A DNA stretch of 64,000 nt, taken from positions 992,001 through 1,056,000 of the forward strand of contig OZ025790.1 of assembly GCA_964019425.1 (NCBI GenBank). Reading direction: 5' to 3'. Shown here one piece after another: positions 11,664 through 22,264 of this stretch; the stretch's first letter is position 1, and each line of letters opens with the position of its first letter. Under the pieces are notes generated by a model that made no database searches, was not told the DNA's origin, and saw only the letters and a list, made by a program, of their open reading frames with translations. The translations under genes were made by a program, and so were the position numbers. Source of the DNA: Flectonema sp. DT1601. Its lineage: Eukaryota; Euglenozoa; Diplonemea; Diplonemida; Diplonemidae.

Positions 11664-11925
11664 TAAAGCAACTTGAAACTGGCTAAAACGAATATACGGG
11701 TTCAGCCAAACCTGGTTGCGATGAAAAAAAGACCAACAGTTGGTATCGATAAAATCCCGTGTGCTGACGAGTCGGAGGGGGTTGAATGTTTGAATTCGTA
11801 AAATTTCGAACTGTTTTGTATTAACAAAACGATAATTTAACATCTGTTAAGGATACAGTGAACTATCGTGATGCTGCTTTAGACGTCTCGTATCTGGTAA
11901 TTCGGGGACCACGTACTAAAGTTAA
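11664..11925 (+). repeat. Dispersed ~150-bp repeat, copy 2 (with internal extra sequence)
   Basis: It starts TATAAAGCAACTTGAAACTGG, shared with the copies at 14068 and 25978, followed by GGTTCAGCCAAACCTGGTTG and GACCAACAGTTGGTATCGAT. The right end (TCGGGGACCACGTACTAAAG) matches the other copies but is displaced by roughly 100 bases of extra sequence. Confidence 0.65.
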
Positions 11926-12316
11926 TTGGCTAAATCAAAACTAAGGAGGGTAGGAACTCTTTGGAATTAAATACTACCATATTGCCAAACAGCTGCATGC
12001 AATTCCCCAACTTATTTTATTTTTTTTATTCTTTTTTTCGTCAACGCCACCCGCAGGGGGAAAGGGAATAACACACAAAGCTCAAGCTATGCTTTTTTTT
12101 TTTTTTTTTTTTTTTTTCCTCGGACGGGGGGTAGGCAATCAAATCACCTACAGCGGTGAGTGGATGAAACAGGTCAACCGAGCGATAGCGCACACCCTTG
12201 AAGTGGTGCAAGCTCACAAGGGTATCTTTCCTAAACTGAAAGCTGATTGTTGAAAATTCTCATAAAAAGGTTATGATACAATCAATCGATCTGTCATTAG
12301 CATGGTCAGGGATTAT

Positions 12317-12324
12317 TATTATTT

Positions 12325-12358
<34 letters not shown>

Positions 12359-12372
12359 GCTGTTTGCTGCAA
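12317..12372. repeat. TTA/TTG trinucleotide microsatellite
   Basis: Four TTA-type units followed by about ten TTG/TCG/CTG units. On the minus strand it would read as an Asn/Asp run, but the surrounding frame is not credible as a gene. Confidence 0.85.
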
Positions 12373-12709
12373 CTCCTTTCCGAGATAATAAAAAAAGAAA
12401 AAAAAATATGAAATAAAATATAAAAAAAAACCTAAAGATAGAACTCAAAAAACAATTTGGCTCTTGTCTGCCTACGTTTTTTGCTTTTTTGAGTAAATTA
12501 AAATATAACACCCAAGAAGACACATACAACACCAACACCAACACAACACAATTCGGATAAGAAAGGAAAAAACGGATCCCCTCACGGGGGTTTAACGTTA
12601 TTCACGTTTTAGCTTATTTTTTTTTTTTTTTTTTTTTGATTTTTTTTTTTTTTTTGAAATCGAACATTAGAAAGAAAAAAAAAAACCGACCAGACTTAAA
12701 TATAAATAT

Positions 12710-13075
12710 TTAGGGCGAGTGAACATCAGGTAATGAAAGGTCAATTTTTTCAGTCTCACCACCCCATGCGGTTACCGATGCTTTTCTTGGAGGTTCTAAT
12801 TTTATAATTTCATCAGAGCACTCCGTAATCTTCAAGGCAGGTATTTCCTCAACCTCATTTTGTTTATTATTATTATTATGAAGTAGTACATCCTCTGTCT
12901 TTTCACTTCCCGCTGTTGAACCAATTTTCATGACGGTGACTTCATTAGAATTCGACTCAATTCCATTCTTTTTCTTCTTTTTTTCGTCGCCGTGTTCTTT
13001 TTCAGAGTCTTTTCCCTGAACCTCAACAACAGTTGTGGTTGGCGATGTTGATTCCTTTGACGTTATGCAACCCAT
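12710..13075 (-). CDS. Small dually acylated (MGC) charged protein
   Basis: A 121-residue hydrophilic protein beginning MGCITSKES. Gly2 with Ser6 fits the N-myristoylation rule and Cys3 is the classic adjacent palmitoylation site, so the product is predicted to sit on the inner face of the plasma or flagellar membrane. The rest is low-complexity and probably disordered: Glu/Lys-rich with a Lys run near 33-37, a short Asn run near 67-70, then a more conserved-looking acidic end (ALKITECSDEIIKLEPPRK). I do not recognise the family. Small MGC proteins are common in flagellated protists. The start is supported by the acylation motif and by an upstream pyrimidine tract plus CAG at about 13111. No enzymatic domain is visible. 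Confidence 0.75.
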   Translation of the reverse strand: MGCITSKESTSPTTTVVEVQGKDSEKEHGDEKKKKKNGIESNSNEVTVMKIGSTAGSEKTEDVLLHNNNNKQNEVEEIPALKITECSDEIIKLEPPRKASVTAWGGETEKIDLSLPDVHSP

Positions 13076-13110
13076 GTTATGTTCTTTTTTTTTTTTTTTT
13101 TTTGTGGAAT

Positions 13111-13132
13111 CTGAATTAAAAAAAAGGAGATA
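13111..13132 (-). promoter_or_regulatory. Putative 3' splice acceptor upstream of the MGC protein gene
   Basis: The minus strand reads TCTCC, a run of T, then AATTCAG. It is a good polypyrimidine tract with AG, 35 bases before the ATG and with an A-rich 5' UTR between them. Confidence 0.5.
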
Positions 13133-14789
13133 ATTTCCACACCCAAGTGAGACAATTAAATTAGAATGTCAGTTTTGCTATAAAATAAGAGGTACTACAA
13201 TTCAAGAATTATACTCCTTGTTCTGATACAGCAAACTAAAGAGCGGGTTGACTCCAGGGAGCTACGAGGCTACAGCAACGTAAGCAGACTCAATCTTAGG
13301 TCTTCATCGGTGAGTGTTAGCAAGTTAGAGTAGGTCAACTCAACCTAATCTCAGACAAGCATATCTTTTTTTTTTTTTTTTTTTCCCCCCCCCTGAAATG
13401 AAATATTACCTCAAAACAAAAGAAATCAGAATCCAAATAGTTTTACTGGGGAAAGGAAAAAAAATTGCACTTTGCGGGGACGCGCAACAGTTGGCGTCGC
13501 GATAAAAATGCAAAGAAAAAAAAAGGTTGGGAAAGGGAAAAACAAGAAATAATAATACTGTTGTGAATGTCTACCTTAGATGTAAGCCTAGATTACGGAC
13601 AAGGAAACTGTCCGATCCCCAGACTTGTGTCAGACGTGAGAAAAAAAGGTTTTTTTGCTAAATAAAGGAAACAGTACATTTATATTTTTTTTTTATAATT
13701 TTACAAAAAAAATAATAATAACATAAAAGCAAATTTCTTTAAAAAATAAAAATAAAAAATTATCAGATCAGTCCTAGATTTCGTTGAACGCAGCTCTGGT
13801 TTATGCCTCGGCTGTGTGGGCCACGAGCACCTTGCTGGGTTGCTAGTTGGGGCTGGACACCTTCCAACTCCAGCCGACAGGTGCAGCAGTGTTGCCGGCA
13901 TAGTTTTGTTGAATACAGACAGAATCCCGTCGCATGGGGGAAAACAAATCATAATCATCAGAAAATAACGGCTTTCAATCTGAATAGTTTATTCTTTAAA
14001 AAACACCCCACGTGTGGTTAATATGTGCTGGTCAGTAAAAAAAAAACGTGGGGGTAACCTGAGCAATCAAATATAAAGCAACTTGAAACTGACTAAAATT
14101 AAAATAAGGTTCAGCCAAATCTGGTTGACGTAAAAAGACCACAGTTAAAACCCCACATGTGCTGTTGGATATGGGGATTCAGGCCACATAATACAGATTT
14201 GAGGAAAACCGACAAAAAAAAAAAAAAAAAAAAAAAAAAAAACACAAAACGCAAAAACTTAACAAACATCATAGCACCTTAAATAAATAACAAATAAACC
14301 AAATCATAACTACGAAAAGAGAGGGGGAAAAAAAAAAAAGAGAATTTTTTTTTTAAAGTTAGCAAACCTATCGCCGCTTGCGAACGACGCTCAGCCTCAA
14401 CCTTAGTATATCAGCAACATTAACACCACAGAAAAGGGTTTTGTTGCATATTTCTTATTGTTAAAAAAAATGTGTGTGACTTTTTTACCGCCTCTTAATC
14501 AGATCAAAGAGTCGTAATTCATACTTCTTCAATGAAATAAATAGAGAGAGATCAGGTCATTGATGTAAGGCGTCAATAACTTATTAAATTATTACTTGTT
14601 GCTAAAAAAAAAATAAAAAAAAAACCCACGCAATGAAGGAGGGTGTTCACACGACTTGTTGTGTGAAAAATTGTTGTCTTGTTTTACAACTTTATAAGAA
14701 GTTCAGCTTTTTCTGTTCAGTTAAGACGATTCAATAAAAGAAAAGAAAAATAAAAGCAATAATAATGTTATATTCGTTTTCAGAGGAAA
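13133..14789. other. Intergenic spacer
   Basis: No convincing gene. It contains homopolymers (T at 13366-13384, A at 14215-14242), a GC-richer island at 13770-13945 with open frames on both strands but no recognisable product, a dispersed repeat copy at 14068-14205, and AT-rich sequence forming the 3' flank of the adhesin-like gene. Confidence 0.6.
14068..14205 (+). repeat. Dispersed ~150-bp repeat, copy 3
   Basis: It runs from TATAAAGCAACTTGAAACTG through GGTTCAGCCAAATCTGGTTG and CACATGTGCTGT to TATGGGGATTCAGGCCACAT. It is closest to the copy in the intron at 25978-26140. No terminal repeat or target duplication is obvious. Confidence 0.75.
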
Positions 14790-17700
14790 TCAAAGACCCC
14801 GAGCTCTTCCTGTTGGTTTCAGGGTTACTTTTATTGATTCCTGTGGCAGACTAGGAGATGTTGGCGGAATAGGCGCAGGAGAACCATACGCTGTGGACAG
14901 CGGGTAGCTCACTGAGCTCATGGCTCCAACAGAACGAGTGTTGGCAGGAGAACCAAAACCAGAATTAACTCCCTGAGTCAGACGCAGCATATCATTATTT
15001 CTACCGTTAGCAACAGACTTGAGAAGTTCTGATTGGCGAAGGTTTTCATCGTCATCGCGTTCTTCTATTTCCTTCTGTCGGATTTTATCTCTGTCTTCAA
15101 TCACTTTCTCCTGGGTGCTAATCTCTTCGTCTTGATTTCTGATTTTCATATCCTTGTCTTTCGATTCTTCCAACAGTCTCGCATTTTCACTTTCTAAAGC
15201 TTCTGCACGTTCTGCCTTTTGTTTCAACGAACTCATTTCATGTTCCTGTTCACGTAGTTTGTCGTTGTGCTCTTGCATGAGAAGCTTCTCACTGGCTTCG
15301 CGTTCGTGGACTTCGTCCGTCTTCTTCTCCTTTTGTCTTCTCAGTCGGTACAAAAGAGCGATTATAAGTAGCATGCAGATCAATAGAATAACTGTAATTA
15401 TTACTATCCATATCGTAGGGTTGCTGTCTTTGTCCTCGGTTCCCGGCGCTGCCGCAGCTGCACAAGCGTTCCCATCCCATTTACACAAAGCATCGAGTGC
15501 ACAATCAGCAGTGTTACTTAAAAGGCCACAATTCGTACCTGGTGGAGCGGTCGATGGCAGAGGGGGAACACTGGTAGGCGGTGTAGCTGTGGGAGGCAGA
15601 CCCGGAGTGAGTGTCGGGGTCAACGTTGGTGGAGTCGCCGGATTCCACGTCGGTGCTAATGTCGGAGGTAATGCAGGGTTCCATGTTGGTGCCATAGTTG
15701 GCGGGTTGGCTGGGTTCATCGTTGGCTGGGTTGCTGGATTCCATGTCGGGGTCAACGTTGGCGGAGTCGCCGGATTCCACGTCGGTGCTAATGTCGGAGG
15801 TAACGCTGGATTCCATGTTGGTGCCATAGTTGGCGGGTTGGCTGGGTTCATCGTTGGCTGGGTTGCTGGATTCCACGTCGGTGTCAACGTCGGTGGCATT
15901 GCAGGGTTCCACGTGGGTGCCATAGTTGGTGGGGTAGCTGGATTCCACGTTGGCTGAGTTGCTGGATTCCACGTTGGAACCATCGTAGGGGGCAGTGCCG
16001 GATTCCATGTTGGTGCCAACGTAGGTGGTGCAGGATTTGTAGTTGGTACCGCAGTTGGTGGCACTCCTGGCATGTTGGTAGGCACAGCAGTTGGGACCAC
16101 AGTTGGCGCCAGCGCCGGATTCCACGTTGGAACCAGCGTAGGGGGCATAGCCGGATTCCATGTTGGCGCCATCGTAGTTGGACTCGCAGTTGGTACCGCA
16201 GTTGGCGGCACTCCCGGCATGTTGGTGGGCACCGCGGTTGGTGAAATTGTGGGCATCATGGTTGGGGCCATAGTTGGACTCACAGTTGGTACTGCAGTTG
16301 GTGGCACTCCCGGCATGTTGGTGGGCACCGCGGTTGGTGAAATTGTGGGCATCATGGTTGGAACCGTAGTTGGTACCGCAGTTGGTGGCACTCCCGGCGT
16401 GTTGGTGGGCACCGTGGTTGGTGAAATCGTAGGCATCATAGTTGGGGCCACAGTTGGTATGGCAGTCGGAACTAGTGTCGGAATAGTAGTCGGGGGCATT
16501 GTAGGAACAAGTGTTGGAACAGCAGTTGGCATTGGTGTCGGCGGCGCATTCGTATCAGGGGCATCAGTTGGTGTCAACTCACAGGTAGCATTAGCTGCCT
16601 GCTGACTACCAAACCAGGGAGTCTGACAAACACATTCCCAATCTCCTAAACTATCAACAGCTGTATTTCTATCAACACATAATTGATGAATACTATCACA
16701 AACACTACTTGTTGCTGTCACAACACACTCATCAAGGATACATGTAGCGACTCCATTAGTCGCCGGAGCACCAGTAGCAGGAGGAATACAAGAACAGACC
16801 CAATCACGTGTTTTAGTAGGTTGTTGATTTGGGTCACTGCAAAGCTGCCCAGCATCAGTACAAATATTACCATAACTGTGACCTGAACTGTGAGCAGTAT
16901 CAGCGCAGGTATTACACTGATGAATACACTCATCAAGCAAACAAGCTGCTGCTGCTGCGATCATAGGAGCGCCAGTCTGTGGTGGAATGCAAACACACAT
17001 CCAATCACCCGCTGTCATTGGGTCTGGATCTCTACATGTTTGACCCCTTTGAGAACACACTACTAAATTATTAATATCATTACATTCACCATCATACACA
17101 CACACTGCTTGAGCCATCACGGCTTTCTCTTGACCTGTTGTTTGACAGATACATTCCCAATCATCTGTAGAACTAATGTCCTTATTTGGGTCATCGCAGA
17201 TCTGAGAGGCGGCTGAGCAGATGTAAGCATTTACGATGCATTCATCTAAGGCTGTGGTTGGAATGTTTTAATTATTAGTTTTGATGGTACGTTAAGTTAT
17301 ATAAATTTAATGATCACATACTACAAACACCTGGGACAGCATTACCAGAACCGAAAGCTGGTGCTCGACAAGTACAAGACCAATCAGTCATTGAGTATGG
17401 ACTTTTGTCAGGATCAGCACAGTCTTGAGTTGTAGGACACGGATTAGGTCTCGCAACTGTTGGAACGCATTCATCGATCTCACAAAGAGCTGGTCCCAGC
17501 GGACTGCTGTTCGGAAGAGTTGTTAAGGCTCCGCACTGACATTCCCAGTCAGATACCGACGAAGGACCCTTGTTGTTATCAACACAAAGTTGATGTTCAA
17601 TTGTACAAACATTACCAGCTCCCTTATCAGCGCAGGTATCACAAACTGCTGTGCATTCGTTCAGTTCACACGATGCAGCTTTTCCAGTAGTTGCAGTTCC

Positions 17701-19188
17701 AACAGCAGGTAGAATACAAGAACACTGCCAGTTATTAGGAACATTAAAGTCTGGATCAATACATTGTTGTTTACTATTCTTACAAACTGTATCTGTACTA
17801 CACTCATCACCTGTTGAGTAAGTACAGTTTGCAGGACCTGCAACTGCATTTCCATTTGCAGTACCTGAACACCAACACTGCCAGTCATCAAGTGAATTCG
17901 AAGCCGGGTTGGGATCGATGCAGGATTGTCCTTCAGCAGAACAAACCAGTTTTGCAGGTCCTGTGCACTCATTGTAAGTACACGACGGTACTGCTGATGT
18001 AGTTCGAGTTCCACTATTTGGACTCTTACACCTACATTCCCAATCTCCTAAAGAGCCTGGAGTAGAGTTAGGGTCCACACATATCTGATCAGCAGTAATG
18101 CAAGTCTGAGCATTTTGAATACACTCATCCAACGTACACACTGCCACTGCATCCGGTTGAGACGGACCAGTCTCTGGTGCTCTACAACTACACTGCCAGT
18201 CTTTTAGACTCAGCGCTCCTTTATTTTTATCGTAGCAGTCTTGACCGGCATCAGTACAAACATTTCCTCCTGTTGTACTTGCGCAAGAGGCGCATGTTGC
18301 TGAGCATTCGTCGAGTTCACAAGTTGTAGCGCCCATCATGATGGACGTACCGTTGAATGGGGAAGCGCATCGACACTCCCAATTATTTGGTGTTGTGGGG
18401 TCGGTGTCGACACAAACTTGTCCAGGCCCGTTACAAACAACTGACTGAGCGGTACATTCATCACCAGCTGGATACGTACAAACAGCAACACTTCCTACCT
18501 CTTCTCCAGTAGAAGGAGTAGTGCAGGCACATTTCCAATCTCTCAGAGAGGCTAATGTCATGTTGGGATCGACACACATCTGACCAGCTGATGCGCAAAC
18601 AGCAAACTTATCAACGCACTCATCGTATTGACAGACTGCTGTTGTTTGTAGCGCTCTTCCAACACCTGGATCGGTACAAACACATTCCCAGTCATTAGTA
18701 CTATTTAATAAATGGTTTGGGTCATTACAAAGCTGATGTTTCGCAAAACAGATATTATAGTTGGTCTGATCTTCACATTCATTCTTTGAACAAATAGCAA
18801 CCGATAGATAAGAAGCTTTACCATCACTCCCCGGAGGACAGAGACAAGCCCAATTACCTGTTGAGTCCCAAGCTTGATTTTGATCAACACAAGTCTGACC
18901 AACATCAGAACACACATCACCAGACATTGTCTTTGCACATGTCGGACACGTAGCTGTGCACTCATTCAGAGTACAGGTTGCTGCCATAGCAGTAGCGCTT
19001 CCACTACTTGGTAGTGGACAAACACAAGTCCAGTCTGATGCTGCAGGGTCAGCTGGTGTTGGATCGGAACATGTCTGCTGGACAGTCGTACACACATCAC
19101 TATTCATAACATCCGCACACTCATCAACTGCGTGAGCGATATTAAAGAAGAATAGTAATAATGCACTCACAGTCCATTTCATTGACAT
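14790..19188 (-). CDS. Adhesin-like type I membrane protein: Cys-rich repeats, Pro/Thr stalk, coiled-coil tail
   Basis: Two exons, 19188-17322 and 17251-14790, give about 1442 residues. The start MSMKWTVSALLLFFFNIAHA is a signal peptide; the ATG at 19281 would precede it with a Lys run from homopolymer and is rejected. Residues about 20-850 are some fifteen EGF-like repeats of the form DEC...VC...GQ.C.DPN....DW.C.C..P..G.....C. Residues 850-1195 are a Pro/Thr stalk of repeats such as PTWNPATPPT. A short Cys pair module (NCGLLSNTADC) precedes one membrane helix (about 1236-1258) and a stop-transfer RLRRQKEKK. The cytoplasmic part is a charged coiled coil (about 1263-1366) and a Ser/Pro-rich end. 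The phase 1 intron joins TGT-A to CC-TTA, restoring the repeat consensus VCTLDECI. It is probably a surface adhesion or sensing protein linked to the cytoskeleton; the ligand is unknown. Confidence 0.9.
15534..16571 (-). repeat. Coding minisatellite for the Pro/Thr stalk
   Basis: Imperfect in-frame repeats encode PT(W/A/M)xPxxxPT units: AVPT.VPTMMPTISPTAVPT blocks in the 5' half, and NPATPPTLTPTWNPATQPTM blocks, including a near-exact longer duplication, in the 3' half. Pro/Thr stalks are usually O-glycosylated and hold binding domains away from the membrane. Repeat number probably varies between alleles. Confidence 0.9.
17252..17321 (-). other. Intron (70 nt, phase 1) in the adhesin-like gene
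   Basis: The donor is A|GTATGTGATC and the acceptor ATTCCAACCACAG|CC. An ACTAATA-like branch site lies in the 3' half. Both flanking exons keep the Cys-rich repeat register only if this segment is removed. Confidence 0.85.
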
Positions 19189-19232
19189 TTGGTTTTTTTT
19201 TTTTTTTTTTTTTCCCCAGTAATGTGTATTTA

Positions 19233-19248
19233 CCTGCAGGGGAGGAAG
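19233..19248 (-). promoter_or_regulatory. Putative 3' splice acceptor upstream of the adhesin-like gene
   Basis: The minus strand reads CTTCCTCCCCTGCAG, a strong pyrimidine tract plus AG, 45 bases before the ATG at 19188, with an A-run in the 5' UTR. Confidence 0.55.
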
Positions 19249-20368
19249 TAAAAAAAATGTTTGTTGTCGATACGGCAACACAACATGTAACTACAACTGG
19301 TAAACAGAGAGAGGAGTAAAAAAAAAAAATAGGGTTTTTTTTTTTTTTCATGAATGGGAAATACCCTGATGCCGCAATGGTCGAAGTGCAAGATGCGAAC
19401 TGATTCACCACTTTACCTTTCCAAGCCTTCCCCGTGTTGGATAGAAATAGGGCGCGCATCCTTATAATCTTGTGTTTGTAGCCTTTCGCTGTTTGTTTGT
19501 TTGTTTTTTCCTTTTTAAACTATAGATCGATTTTATTGTGGTTGCTTCCCTTTCTTTTTTGGTTTTTCTTTTTTTTTTTTCCATCGCACTACGCCCGTAT
19601 TTACGTTTGGGAAAAAAAGAAATATATATTTCACAACAGGGATCTAGGAGGAATTCTCCCCACAATCAAAAAAAAATAAATAAATAAATAAATAAAAAAT
19701 AATAATACTATATCGAGGGTAGCATTATTTCTTTTTTTCTTTATTTTTTTTTTTTTTTTTTTTTGTTCCTCCATTTTTTTTGTTTAACAATTATATCTTG
19801 AACAGCTAGCGTCAACACCCCCTTCGAGAGGGGTAGAAAAAAAAAAAGGATTACCCCATCATCGTATAAAAGGGCTTAAGGCATTTGGGAAGAAACTCAG
19901 GGACAGAGTGGAATATTGAATAAAAATAAATTTGCACGAAGAATGAAGCATTGGGGTGGAGATGGGGACAGAAAAAATAAGTAAGAGCTACAACTGCGGT
20001 GTGACGGGATACAAAAGAAAGTATGGGGAGGGAGGGAAACAAAAGATTTGAAGAAAAAAGAAAAAAAAAACTTAGGGGGTATGACAAAAATTTGAGAGAC
20101 GCAATTACATTCTAACTTTCCTACACAAACAGAAATCAAGACTAACAAGGGTTAATTTTTTGCACATGTTTCTATTTTTAAGCAAAGAAACATAAGTAAT
20201 TATCTATGGCTGGCAACAATAACATCTTGTTGCCCTTACGATTAATGTTTGGAAAAAAAAACGAAAAAAAAACACCCTATCTCCTTCACATAAGATACGA
20301 ACCTGTGCACAGAAGACGAACACTCTGTTGGATTCACCTTCGACTGGTTTGCTGTTTACTTTTCTTAC

Positions 20369-20403
<35 letters not shown>

Positions 20404-22264
20404 CGACTCTCTTTTTTTTTTTTTTTTTTTTTTTTTTGTCCCCTTCCTTTTTCCTTTGCTAATAACTAACTATACTGACGCAAAAAACATATTTATAAAA
20501 AAAAGTTATGGGTATAAAAAAATTATATATAAAAAAAAAAAGAACCAGGGCTGGGGGAAAAATCTGATACGCGGCATGTGGTGGTGCACAATTCTTTTTT
20601 TTCGACCAAAAAGACGTAGTATTTTGGCTTTCCCCTCCCCTCCTCCCCCGCAAAAAGTTGCAGAGAATGCTTTGAATAAAAAAGTTTGTTTTTAAAAAAA
20701 AAAAAAAAAATGAAGAGGACAAATATTCAAATAAAGAACAACAACATCCAGTGAATAGCGCAAAGCTAAAAAAAAACACAAATTGCTCACCACCACAAAA
20801 CCAACATCATGCTACAAGATCCGTGCACCGAAGTAATATTTGCACAGGTGTTTATTTTTTTTTTTTTAAGAAAAGGGATAGAGCAAGGGGGAGAAGTTTT
20901 GTTTCCTTTTCTTTTTTTTTTTTTTTTTTTTTTGTTCATTAATTTAAAAGTCAACTCGTTTTCTTTCTGTTTTACATTTTGTTTTTTACATCTTTTTTTT
21001 TTTTTTTTTTTTTTTTCTCTGCATTCATTCCCCGTAACATGGAGGATGGGGCAGGGGAGCAGGGTGTGGCGCGGACAAGGGGAAAACTGTGAAAGCAAAA
21101 CAAAAGAAACAGGTACACCTTTTTTGAATTAACAGTATAAGGTGAGAGGCGTCATAAAGACACCGCAACAGTGGAAAAAAAATACCTACAACTCGGTGGG
21201 AATGGGGAATATAGAGACAAAAATAAGAATACTACTACTACACTACAGGGGCGCTTGCAAACAAGGAAATGATTTTTTTTTTTTTTTTTAACTGAACTAC
21301 TACAACCGCCATGGTTACTTGTACTCAAAACACGATGCCTGGATCAATCTAGTTTTTTTGTTTTGTTTTTTTGATTAACTTTTTCCTGTTGTTCGCTAAT
21401 GCATGTTTATCTCCATGAAGCCATTTCGACCAATGTTTTTTTAAAAAAGAAAAAATTTAAAAAAAAAAAAATAAAAAAAAAAAAAAAAAACCGTATCATA
21501 AGAAATAGGGATTAATAATCATCCACATGATTTCATGAAATTTCCTTCTTTTTTTTTTTTTTTTTTTTTTCTTCTTTTTCATTTTTTTTTTTTGATTTTT
21601 GTTTTGCTTTCTTTTTTTGAGTACAAAAAAAAGCAATAACGATGTGTGCAAATGGTCAACCAGCTATGGGAGAGAGAATAAAAAAAATGTGCTTCCCGAT
21701 TCTTATTTGTTCCAAAGAACTACTTAATTAACAGGCTGCATATTTTTTTTTGTGAGGTTTATAAAGAGAAAAAGCAATATTATAAAAAAGAAATTATAAA
21801 AAAAACTAGAGACAAGGTGGTAAGTAGTCGTTTTTCAAAGGGCATATTAACGGGAATGTCGGGAAGGTTATATCTTAAGTGAACTACTACGTGCTAAACC
21901 GGTCTCGCCTTGAAACTTTCCCTTTCTTCAATTCTACATATCTTCTAACGATATGTAATCATTTTGTTGTTTTCAAGAGCATGTGGTGTTTCTTTTCATT
22001 TTCTTTCGTTCTTTTTTTTTTTTTTTTTTTTTTTCATTTTCTTGTTTGTTCTCCTTTTTTTTTTTTTTTTTTTTTTTGTTTCCCTTCTTGTGCCTGAATG
22101 CTCAAAAGAAGAATAAATGACTTTCATCGCTTACCCTTAATTTGTCTGAGCGTAAATATTATAATTAAAAGCACCCCCCGTCTATCTACAACTCGTGTTC
22201 CTTTTTCCTTTCGTGGAAAGCCGTGACGGCTCCGGAAACAAAATGTATGTAATGAAATTAAGAT
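19249..22264. other. 3-kb spacer with dense homopolymers, no gene seen
   Basis: T runs at about 20371-20395, 20412-20437, 20911-20933, 20993-21016, 21549-21570 and 22013-22034, A runs at 20694-20710 and 21460-21490, and a short TAAA array near 19676-19700. Open frames are Phe or Lys rich and cross the runs. No RNA gene was recognised. The right part is the 3' flank of the 2079-residue gene. Confidence 0.65.

Larger units (their letters stand above)
9327..12709. other. 3.4-kb spacer with homopolymers, no convincing gene
   Basis: It contains many A and T runs (for example T at 9621-9645, A at 10525-10548, T at 11420-11447, T at 12092-12118), a dispersed repeat copy at 11664-11925 and a TTG/TTA microsatellite at 12317-12372. 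The first part is the 5' flank of the 814-residue gene. On the minus strand TATTACCTAG at about 9375-9384 could be its splice acceptor, but the tract is weak. The short open frames consist largely of Phe, Lys or Asn runs and are not credible. Confidence 0.65.

Noticed and set aside
12130-12250. Possible structured RNA around the ACCCTTG/CAAGGGT dyad
   Set aside because: Only one 7-bp stem is clear, with no family signature and no second copy.
12260-12544. 94-codon minus-strand frame with an Asn run
   Set aside because: It is carried by the TTG microsatellite and Phe-rich T-runs, with no conserved-looking part.
15154-16605. Long plus-strand open frames (267 and 177 codons) rich in VGG and VGA repeats
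   Set aside because: They are the antisense of the Pro/Thr stalk and coiled-coil tail; the repeats keep the opposite strand open. The minus strand has signal peptide, Cys repeats and membrane helix in frame.
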